A program made the position numbers and the translations under genes. Below, piece after piece: positions 56,050 through 64,000 of a DNA stretch of 64,000 nucleotides (the first letter of the stretch is position 1; each line of letters begins with the position of its first letter). Under the pieces are notes generated by a model. The model saw only the letters and a program-made list of their open reading frames with translations. It was not told the origin of the DNA and made no database searches. The DNA comes from Magnaporthiopsis rhizophila. Taxonomy: Eukaryota > Ascomycota > Sordariomycetes > Magnaporthales > Magnaporthaceae. The stretch is taken from assembly GCA_003049465.1 (NCBI GenBank), contig PYSS01000008.1:372001-436000 (forward strand). The letters run 5' to 3'.

Positions 56050-57122
56050 ATGGAGCTCATCCCCTGGGACCCAAACTCGCCTGAGCACTGCGACCGGATG
56101 TACCGCCAGCGGGTAGCTTGCGGCTGGGCTTGGGACATTGAAAGATTCAAGGAAACCAGCACAAATGGCTCGGTCGCTTTTTATTGGGTGGTAAGAGGCC
56201 CCAGACATCTTTGGGCAAGTCGCGAGGAGCATGAGAACAAAAGCTCGCTGGCTATGGGATTATGGGATATCTATCCGTCCCTGGCTGGTCATCCTGCCGG
56301 CTCCAGTTGGTCTGATACTGAGCTTTCAATGTTTGAGGTCTCCCATCACAGGCTCTGAAAGATGATTTCCCCGGAAAGGAGGACATGATCGGAAAACATG
56401 CTGCCAAATTCCCAGAGGCAAGTTTTTATTTCCATTCTCCCCTGCGTCCACTAGATATCACAGCACTAACAAAAAAGAATGCCTAAAAGGAGTCAACCCC
56501 CTTGCAAGACACCGCCACCTCCATCTGGGCCCAGCCGCGAGAGCCGCCGCCCACGATACCCAGCCGCACCTTTGTGCCCCTCGGCCACATCGGCCTCGGC
56601 CGGGTGCAGCCCGACGACGAACGCGCCACGCTGGCAGGTAGCAGCAGCAGCGGCAGCGGCCGCACCGCCATGGCCTGGGTCGGCCCGCTGTACGTGTCGT
56701 GGGCCATCCAGCGCGTCGGGCTGGGCCGCTTCGCCATGGACGAGGTCGAGCGTCTTGCGGGCCTGCCTCCCGTCAACGCCGGTGTCGTCGCGCTTGATGC
56801 GGTTTGCAGGGAGCACGCGCTGCAGCCCGATCTGGTCAGGACGCACTACGTGGAGCGCGGGTTTCCGGTGCCTGTTGTGAGTTTTTCTCTTTTTCGTTTT
56901 CTTTTTTTTGATTCCTGGGCCCGTAAACCGCCCATGACCTTGTGTGCTAACGACAATTCCCTCATCTGTTTGTTCCAGATTAGCAATCACGCTTGGTACC
57001 TGACGCGGGGATACTCGGAGTACTGGAGGAAGGAGAACGCGTACCCCTGGACCGAGTCCAAGACGGGTGAGGTGCGGCAGCTTGATGCCGTGTACCTGAA
57101 GAAAGAGCTCTCTCGCCGTTGA
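56050..57122 (+). CDS. GNAT-like N-acetyltransferase domain protein
   Basis: Exons 56050-56190, 56352-56417, 56490-56876 and 56979-57122 give 245 residues. The start MELIPWDPNSPEHCDRMYRQ is typical of a fungal group of GNAT-like proteins. The core shows FVPLGHIGLGRV, then AMAWVGPLYVSWAIQRVGLG with a small Gly-rich turn where acetyl-CoA would bind, and ends with WYLTRGYSEYWRKENAYPW. The second intron (56418-56489) has a GC donor, GCAAGT, which is the only choice that keeps phase between KFPE and ESTPLQDT. The acceptor substrate is unknown. The gene converges with the Zn2Cys6 regulator, with 578 bases between stop codons. Confidence 0.78.
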
Positions 57123-57700
57123 TGGTAGATAACAAAGGGCTCGGGATTTACATGGTACAAAGGGACAAAAACTGGGAGAATGGATAATGCATCATGTCTA
57201 GTTCCGCCTATCTACTCGCTGTTCTCCTTCGCCTGACCCGACACCTGTCCCAAAATCGAAAGGAAAGCAATACCTAGTAAATAGAATGGCTTCATGTGTC
57301 GCTTTAAACCATGAAAAAGGAGATGTATCCTAGAGACGGTACGGACCAAAAAAAAAAAAGGAAAGAAGATAGGTGCGAAAACCAAGCGATATTCGCCAAA
57401 GAGTCCCATCTAGGACCTGTACTCCCACGCTTCACCCGACGATAACCCTTTTTTCCCACTTGAAACTAAACACCAGAAAAAAGAAAACGCAGGAGGTATC
57501 ATCCGCACAGCCCAATGCCAACAAGCCAAACAGACCGCAATCCTAGAACACCACCGCAAGGTCTGTTTGATAGCTCAAGAGAGAAGTAATTCAAAAAAAC
57601 ATAATGTGAAACTAGAGAGAGGTGACAGCAACGAAGCCGAAAATATGAATAAAGGAAATAACTCCCGGGATCGCAAAGCCGAAAAGATCAGCAAGTAAGA
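57123..57700. other. Convergent 3' region
   Basis: About 0.6 kb between two convergent stop codons, AT-rich with short A runs (for example 57348-57359). Likely 3' untranslated sequence of both genes. Confidence 0.55.
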
Positions 57701-60361
57701 CTACGGCCCGGGAGAGGAGATCCCATAGACGGACCGCTGGCCTGCCGGTGTCCACTCGTCGTTGGCGTCCCGACCGGAGAAGTGCCCGATCCCGGGGGAG
57801 CTGTCCTCCCACCTCTTCATCTCGTTGGCGTCCAAATAGTTGGAGATTTGCTTGGGAGACTTGAGGTGCGCCCGCTGCTGCTGATGGTGGTGCTGCAGTG
57901 CCATGGCCGCCTGTTGCTGCTGCCGACTCCACGCTGCCGCGTCGTCGGGCGTGCCAGGTCGGTTGGCGTTGCTGATATTGCTGCTGCTGCTGCCGCTGTT
58001 GGCTGCTGCGCCTCCACCCCCAGTTGCCGCGCTCGCGCTGTTGATCGGTGTGAAAGAGAGCGATGAAGTCGGCCTCTGTGGCGGCTGCTGCTGTTGTTGT
58101 TGTTGTTGTTGTTGTTGCTGCTGCTGCTGCTGCCGACTCGTCCCCGGCCCGTTGTCGTCGTAGTCGTCGGGTCCTCCGGCGAGGTTGGGTGAGTCGCGGT
58201 CGTCATATGCAACCGCAGCCGCCGACGACTTGTCCTCAACAGACATGATGACGCCGTTGTTGACCACCTTGTAGCTCTCTTCCTGCCACTCCTTCTGGCC
58301 GCCGCCTGCGGGCACGGCGCGCGCCCCAATCTCCCCGCCGCCGCCCTGAACCGCCGCCTGATAGTCTCTCTTGACCTGTTGGTAGTATCGATCCTTCTCG
58401 AGAAAGTACAGGTTGTACGTCGTCGCCATCTTGAACGAACTGGACATCTTGACGAGCGTGTGGAACGTCACGCTGGAGGGCCCGGACTTCGTGATTCCGC
58501 CACCACCATCTCCCGCAGGGGTCATGGTCCCGCCGCTGCCGCCACCTTCTCCTGTCCCTCCGCTTGAGTCGTCTGGGCCACCACCACCTCCGCCGCCAAC
58601 CTCGTTGTCATCAGCGTCCTCGTCAGCCAGCATGTGGCCCTCGGTGTCCATGTACGGAAAATGGTACGCGTAGATCCCCACAAAAGCAGCGGTCCAGACA
58701 GCAAAGAGGACGAGTCCAGACATGGGCAGCTTGTCACGACCCTGACACGTCTCGATCAGGTCCACAATCTCCCGGGCCGAGCGGAACACCTTCTCGGCAC
58801 TACGTAACCAGAAGCCCTCGGGTATCTGGTAGCGCCCCTCGGGGAAGGTTTGTTTGTCCAGTGGGCCGACAGGACCAGGACAGCGGATGGGTATGAATGG
58901 GATGTATTCGCGGTGGAGCATGATCTGGCAGACACAGCCGAGCATATGCAGCGACACGTATGCGCTGGATCCTTGGTGGTTCTCGTGCTTGAGATAGTTG
59001 GCGCACGACAGCTTGAGGGCATGCGGCAGCGCCGCGTAGAAGCCGTCAAGCCTCCGCTCCAGGCGTGCGAAGGCGGTGCTCTCCATCCAGGGTGGTGCCT
59101 CTCCGTCCACGGCTCTCCCGCCCGCGAAGCTGTACTCGGAAATCTCACCCCATATGTCCACTAGCTTTATGAAGCACCCCAAAAGGCTATCTCGGTAGCC
59201 CTTCCTTGCTCGTTCATCCTCGGTGGTCGTGAGGAACCCGGTGGGTGACTCTTCGGCGAAATCGAAATCCATCTCGGAGCAGGGCAGTCTGATCTTCATG
59301 TCTTGGGATCGTATAGCAGAGACCCTCTCCTTTCCGCAGGAGAGCATGCGGTCCAGAATGAAACAGCTCCACATTGTCCGTCTTCCGACCTCCCTGGCCG
59401 TCACGAGTTCGTCGGCCGCCGCATCCGAGTGTGCCAGCCGCTTGTGCTTGCCTCCATGACGCTGCGGCTCTGCCTGGATGGGTAGGGGTGTCGGTTGTGC
59501 CTCGTGGGCCGAGTCCCCAAAGCACAGACCCAGAGCCTGAGCCATGCGTATTGCGATGCCCACGTACATCCACGCACCAAGCCCGCCCGTGCTCGGCTTG
59601 GCTTGGCTCCATTCGTAAAGGCCCAACATCAAGAAGGCCTGAACGCGCTCGACCGACGCCACTGCCATGCAGCTCCTCATGGGTCCCAACGACTTGGCAA
59701 GGATGTCGGCAAAGTACTCCGAGGCAGCCGTTGCTGTTGAACCGTCGGAGCGTATATGGATCGAGCGGTTCTTGGCACTCCCACCTTGTTGGCTGGCGAC
59801 GGAATGCGCGATGTATTTGACGAGATCCGGATGAAATCGCGCTGTTAGGGTCAGCATGCCAAGCAGGACAAGGTTGACGTCCGAGTCTCCTGGCCTGTCG
59901 CTCCCCCGGCTCCTGGGCGAGCCCAGGTACCACTTGAGTGTTGGCACGTGAAGGAAAGGCAGCTCGGTGGCGAAGTGAAGCTTGAAGATGTCGAAACATT
60001 GTATCCACAGCGTCTCGGTCAGGTATGGCGCAGCCAGGATCTCGGCCCCAAATCTGGACGCGCCCGAGGTGGTCGTGATAGGGCTGTCGTCCAGCCTCTT
60101 GAGCCGCTTGCGCTCCGACTGCGCTACCTCTCCCTCCCGCTTCACCGTCACTGGAGGATCCAGTCTCTTGGGCGGCAGGAAGGTCGGATCCGGGTACCTG
60201 CATTCCTTTCCAGTCTTCACGCAGCCGTCACAGGGCGAGCTGCCGCCGAGGTTGTCACACTTGATCTTTGATTTCCGACATCTCAGGCACGCGATGCTCG
60301 ACCGCATTGGTGCCCGTTTCAGGACGGCGGAAACCCTTTTCTCGTCCGCGGTGCTGGCCAT
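57701..60361 (-). CDS. Zn2Cys6 fungal transcription factor with polyglutamine tract
   Basis: From the first in-frame ATG (60361) the frame gives 886 residues. Cys at 25, 28, 35, 44, 47 and 54 (ACLRCRKSKIKC, CDGCVKTGKEC) form the binuclear zinc cluster. A basic stretch (SERKRLKRLDD) follows. Residues about 110-560 look like the fungal-specific regulatory (middle homology) domain: LTETLWIQCFDIFKLHFATE, MYVGIAIRMAQALGLCFG, GRRTMWSCFILDRMLS. The C-terminal third is low complexity with Gly runs and a Gln tract (given-strand 58089-58131). The frame stays open upstream to 60709 with coding-like sequence (SAPKRKLEDAFVSQGHIPP), just after a possible acceptor (GCTAG), so a further 5' exon is likely and the true N-terminus may be longer. 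Target genes unknown. Confidence 0.9.
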   Translation of the reverse strand: MASTADEKRVSAVLKRAPMRSSIACLRCRKSKIKCDNLGGSSPCDGCVKTGKECRYPDPTFLPPKRLDPPVTVKREGEVAQSERKRLKRLDDSPITTTSGASRFGAEILAAPYLTETLWIQCFDIFKLHFATELPFLHVPTLKWYLGSPRSRGSDRPGDSDVNLVLLGMLTLTARFHPDLVKYIAHSVASQQGGSAKNRSIHIRSDGSTATAASEYFADILAKSLGPMRSCMAVASVERVQAFLMLGLYEWSQAKPSTGGLGAWMYVGIAIRMAQALGLCFGDSAHEAQPTPLPIQAEPQRHGGKHKRLAHSDAAADELVTAREVGRRTMWSCFILDRMLSCGKERVSAIRSQDMKIRLPCSEMDFDFAEESPTGFLTTTEDERARKGYRDSLLGCFIKLVDIWGEISEYSFAGGRAVDGEAPPWMESTAFARLERRLDGFYAALPHALKLSCANYLKHENHQGSSAYVSLHMLGCVCQIMLHREYIPFIPIRCPGPVGPLDKQTFPEGRYQIPEGFWLRSAEKVFRSAREIVDLIETCQGRDKLPMSGLVLFAVWTAAFVGIYAYHFPYMDTEGHMLADEDADDNEVGGGGGGGPDDSSGGTGEGGGSGGTMTPAGDGGGGITKSGPSSVTFHTLVKMSSSFKMATTYNLYFLEKDRYYQQVKRDYQAAVQGGGGEIGARAVPAGGGQKEWQEESYKVVNNGVIMSVEDKSSAAAVAYDDRDSPNLAGGPDDYDDNGPGTSRQQQQQQQQQQQQQQQQPPQRPTSSLSFTPINSASAATGGGGAAANSGSSSSNISNANRPGTPDDAAAWSRQQQQAAMALQHHHQQQRAHLKSPKQISNYLDANEMKRWEDSSPGIGHFSGRDANDEWTPAGQRSVYGISSPGP
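58089..58131 (-). repeat. CAA/CAG trinucleotide repeat coding for polyglutamine
   Basis: Mixed CAA and CAG codons, read on the reverse strand, encode about 17 Gln in the C-terminal part of the Zn2Cys6 regulator. The frame is kept. Confidence 0.88.
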
Positions 60362-62348
60362 GACTGCAAATCCCGCAACCCTGAAGGGCTCATCACTGGC
60401 GGCCGCCGTCACGGCTGACTCCTGGCTCCTAGCCGTTGCGCCCGCTACATCTGCGTTGCCCGTACCAGTAGCTGAAGGTGCCGGCAGCCCCCCGGGAGGA
60501 GGTAGGTAATGCGCCTGCGGTGTGGTGTTGAGCGGAACCGGTGGTATATGCCCTTGGGAGACGAAAGCATCCTCGAGCTTGCGCTTGGGTGCCGACGCGA
60601 TAGACGCGCTTATGGCGCCGTCCTCAGCATCCGACGGATCGGGAGGGGAAATAATAGACTGGATCCGAAGCGGAGACGTAATTGTGCCGGCTTGGGTCTT
60701 CGGCAGACCCTAGCACCAAGCAGCAGTCGGAGATAGAGGGCTATTGCGGGAGCGCGGGGACTAGGGTGGCACGAGTTCGAGACAGGCAGATACCCGGTGT
60801 GGTAGGAGAAAACCGAGGGCGTTAGCAGCAAGAAGGCCGAGCTGCTGCTGCCGCCGCCGCTGGTTCTGAGAGCGGCGGATGTCTGTGACTGACCAGTCAG
60901 GGAGACTCGCCGTGCACTTCAGAGCTCTCTTCCACGATTTAACACGCGATGCTTGTGGGACGGAGAGCAGAGAGTCGTGAGTGGCGAGGCTGGGGTTTGT
61001 CCGCGCGCGGGCGCGTAGATATTCAGACTCGGCTCGAGTGAACAGGTTGAGCGTTGCGAAAAACAAGGGGTGACACAGTGTCGCGGGCGATGCAGCTACC
61101 CCGGGGATGACGAGGTCAGCCGTATGACCCCGGTCGAGCTCGGTCGAGAACCGCGGCAGCCGTCCGATACGAGCACCAATGAGTCGTCCGTTGTATTCCC
61201 GGCGTGATAGAAATGCCTGGCGGACGAGAAGGGCTGCTCGGGCGAGAGCGCAAGGCTGAATTAGCATCGACGTTGCCGCATGAGTTGGACATTGGGGCAC
61301 GCGGTTTTGCTGGCAAGGGGGAGCGCACAACCTAAACCACGTAGCTGCCGAGGTTTGGCACGCTTGTACCTACTTTGCGTCCCAAGTACCTCCACAACTA
61401 AGATAGTTTCCAGCCAAAGCGAGCCAATAGATAGGCCGCAAAGGACCTGTAGAGTCGATCAATGCAAGGCGTGCCTGGTCCGGAAACTCACATAGTTCTC
61501 CCCGAAGTCGCGATGACAACCGACAACGGTGAGACTGGGAACGCGCGGGGGGGACTGCAGAGAATATTGGCGCGCTTGTTCCGGCTGGGGCTGTAAGACT
61601 GAGAGCCGGCCTTCGCTCGGTCAGGCGGGAGCAACCCGTGGTCTCTGGGGAGGGGCTATGCTCAGTTTGCTGTTTACCGCTTCGCAAGGCGCCCGTCACC
61701 CTTGTCGAAAGCAAAAGTGTGGAGAGAAGAGGAGCGACTGGCACGAGATCTGGGCCGGTAGGGTCGGCTCATCGACGAAAACGTAGAGAAGGCGGGTGGA
61801 CATCGATGGGTGCGAGTTACATACACAGGCTCGTCACCCAAGCTGTCTACGATGCTAGTGAGACGGCTGGCACAACCCTACCGTAGTAGCAATAGGCCTT
61901 TGGGTATAGCGCTCTGACTCCAGCAGCACTTCCAAGATATCAACCCCATTTCTTAGGCTCCACCCCGCCGCATTTCCATCCTTCCCGGGCATGCGATCAA
62001 GCAAATTGACGGGACGGGATTGGGCGGGTGGGCTGGAGCGGTACGGAGCGGCGGTGGGCGAAACGAGGAAAGGCCTCACCAGGCGTATACTTCGAGTTTC
62101 TGGGAGGTAGCATGGGGTGGGAAGCAGTGCCTGTCTGTTGCACCACACCCTGGGCCATTCAACCTGCCCGTGGTGGCTAGAGGGCGCCCAGACGGACAGC
62201 CCCCTCCTCGGGTGTGACCGGTGTGGAAGGGGAAGGAGCAAGATGACATCCATTGTGTGCTGCCCTCTGGGAGTGCGTCGAGGGCAGTCAGGCAACCAAG
62301 ATTCACCCCCCAGGATACAGCCCAAGGAAGGAGAAAAAGAAGGAGAAA

Positions 62349-62369
62349 AATAATAATAATAATAATAAT

Positions 62370-62414
<45 letters not shown>

Positions 62415-62422
62415 ANNNNNNN

Positions 62423-62453
<31 letters not shown>

Positions 62454-62475
62454 AAAAAAAAAAAAAAAAAAAAAA
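62349..62475. repeat. (AAT)n microsatellite and poly(A) tract with gap (N at 62416-62422)
   Basis: About eight AAT units (62349-62372) run into A tracts on both sides of seven N's, then AAAG units. The true length is unknown. Confidence 0.9.
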
Positions 62476-63121
62476 GAAAGAAAGAAAACAAGGGAGACCA
62501 GGATATCCCCGCGCTAGCGAAGTGGTATGGATCCCGTGGTGGTGGCTGGCAAGACGTGGTAGAAAGATACGCATCAGCATGGCCAGTGAGCGTATCGCCC
62601 GATGGACATCCATGGCTTCGGCGTCCGGCCCAGGCCGTTTGGTTGGCTAGCGGCCTGACCCAACTGGGCACACCGATGTTGGTCCGACGCAACCGGAAGT
62701 TTTGTATGCTCACGCAACCAGTACATGCAATAAGGAGGCGGGTGTTGTCGGTGCATCCTCAGCTCAGGGGATAAACACGCCCGATGGTAGACACGTGCAG
62801 ATTTTCCCGGCGATCAAGACCCATGGAAGTCTACCCGAACCCGAATGGAGGAAACCGAGAGGGCCTGTGAAACCCGCTCGGCTGGCAACCACAAGCGGGT
62901 GTAGGGTGCGTCGGCTGGCCGAGAGGGGAAGCCACTTGAGATGATGGGGTAAGCCCCGTTATACGACGCAACTCGGTGTGTCCAGCCACCCTGTATGTCA
63001 TCTACCCCGCCAATTCTTTCCGACTGTCCGTGCCGTTTTAAGCTTGGACGGAAGTCGTGAGATATGTGCATGCTTTTTTCTGCCGTCGGGTCTTAACAGA
63101 AAACCGCCGGCAGTCATTAGT

Positions 63122-63141
63122 CTAGGTAGGTACCTAGGTAG
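63122..63141. repeat. Palindromic CTAGGTAGGTACCTAGGTAG element
   Basis: It contains overlapping perfect palindromes TAGGTACCTA (63127-63136) and ACCTAGGT (63132-63139). It resembles elements in other intergenic parts of the window. Confidence 0.75.
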
Positions 63142-64000
63142 CCAGCCAGTAGGCGCCCAACGTACTCCAGCACCAGGAGGCTGATCTTGGTGCCATGCTG
63201 TCCAATGCGAGGCCGAGGTGACCGAGTCACCACTGGACCATCGCGCTCACGATTGGACAGTGCGTCGGTCTTGATAAACGACATGCTGCAAGCCCGGATC
63301 ACAGGGGATGCGCACCTGACCGGGAGGGGTTGGATGATTCGAGTGGAGGGGGTTAGGCAGATGGAGGGGGAGGTGGCTGGTTCGTCATTGCTTTGTGTAA
63401 GGGTCGGGGCGTCGGGGAGCGAGAGGTCGCAGAGGTGGCCGCAGCCGAGACCAACGGCCCTTTTTGGCGGCCGCATCCGTCCATTGGGAGGCTGCTGCCG
63501 TGGCCTATTGGCAAGCCAGACAAGCACCACGACGAGAGGGTCGTCGAAAGGTCGGTTGATGCGGGCGTCTTGGGCAGCCGACCAACATGGCGGTCAGCCC
63601 ACGCGACACACCAGGTAACCTTGTACCATTGAAATGACGCACCTGGCTGTGCCTCGCCAGGTTCCTGGTCGACTCGCGATACGCGCTGGAATTGATGTAA
63701 TGACAGCTGTGCTTGAGATGGAGGAGCTTTTCCGTCGAAGAGACTGAAGCGGGCAGACTCAAAGAGGACAACCTTGGGAGGCTGGTACTGTCACCGACCC
63801 GGCGCGAGTCAGGCAAAAATGAAGCACAGGCAACCTGAGAAGGAGCCCAGCGAGTCTGAATGCCTGCCTGCCCAATTCTCTCATGCTCTCTCAAGCAGCT
63901 CGGGCCAAAGCACACACCATCCTCCCATTTTTGCTGATCCGGGTATAAAGTATCAGCTGCAGAAGGAGGCTTACTTATTTCGGACATTAGGGAGCGGAAA

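Larger units (their letters stand above)
60710..64000. other. 3.3-kb flank with no supported gene, A-rich gap and microsatellite
   Basis: The first several hundred bases should contain the promoter, leader and possibly a first exon of the Zn2Cys6 regulator. The rest has open frames up to about 190 codons, none with recognisable features. It includes the AAT repeat and A tract with seven N's (62349-62475) and a CTAGGTAGGTACCTAGGTAG element at 63122-63141. A gene starting beyond the right edge is possible. Confidence 0.55.

Noticed and set aside
60362..60412. Start of the Zn2Cys6 regulator at 60412
   Set aside because: The codon there is GTG, not ATG; the first in-frame ATG is at 60361, with a likely additional upstream exon.
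61855..62613. 252-codon reverse-strand frame containing a Phe run
   Set aside because: Produced by translating the A tract and its N gap; not a protein.

Overview
The window is genomic DNA of a filamentous ascomycete (Pezizomycotina, most likely a Sordariomycete). Evidence: GC-rich genes with short GT-AG introns of about 50-150 nt, a Zn2Cys6 regulator, a highly reducing polyketide synthase, secreted plant cell-wall enzymes, and many homopolymer and microsatellite tracts between genes. Exon borders below were inferred by reading frame, splice consensus and family motifs, not by transcripts. No tRNA, rRNA, CRISPR or intact transposon was seen. Three A-rich tracts with N's (3800-3919, 36128-36207, 62349-62475) are weak points of the assembly.

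Layout. 1-2004 (-): 5' part of the TOR kinase gene, running off the left edge. 2898-3698 (+): Rtf2-type replication termination factor. 3982-5852 (-): glucosidase II beta subunit. 6455-7591 (+): GCIP/cyclin-D1-binding-like protein. 7812-9859 (-): MFS sugar porter. 11168-13559 (-): secreted GH3 beta-glucosidase. 13560-20309: 6.7 kb without a gene I can support. 20310-24041 (+): 1243-residue largely disordered protein of unknown role. 25511-26486 (+): GNAT acetyltransferase. 26793-28554 (-): secreted PL4 rhamnogalacturonan lyase. 29360-35309 (-): full-size ABCB transporter in about 17 exons. 37446-38437 (-): FSH1-type serine hydrolase. 40811-48115 (+): highly reducing PKS (KS-AT-DH-ER-KR-ACP). 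49339-51736 (+): Trf4/Cid14-type nucleotidyltransferase. 53203-55353 (+): second MFS sugar porter. 56050-57122 (+): second GNAT-like protein. 57701-60361 (-): Zn2Cys6 regulator with polyglutamine. 60710-64000: no supported gene.

How they may work together. TOR, Rtf2, glucosidase II beta, GCIP and Trf4 are housekeeping. The sugar porter plus GH3 beta-glucosidase (same strand, 1.3 kb apart), and more loosely the rhamnogalacturonan lyase, fit plant polysaccharide use. The ABCB transporter, FSH1 hydrolase and HR-PKS at 29-48 kb form a compact candidate secondary-metabolite locus: the PKS ends at its ACP without a release domain, the divergently transcribed hydrolase could release the chain, and the transporter could export the product. 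Its DH domain carries substitutions in both catalytic motifs, which makes the chemistry uncertain. This grouping is inference and the product is unknown.
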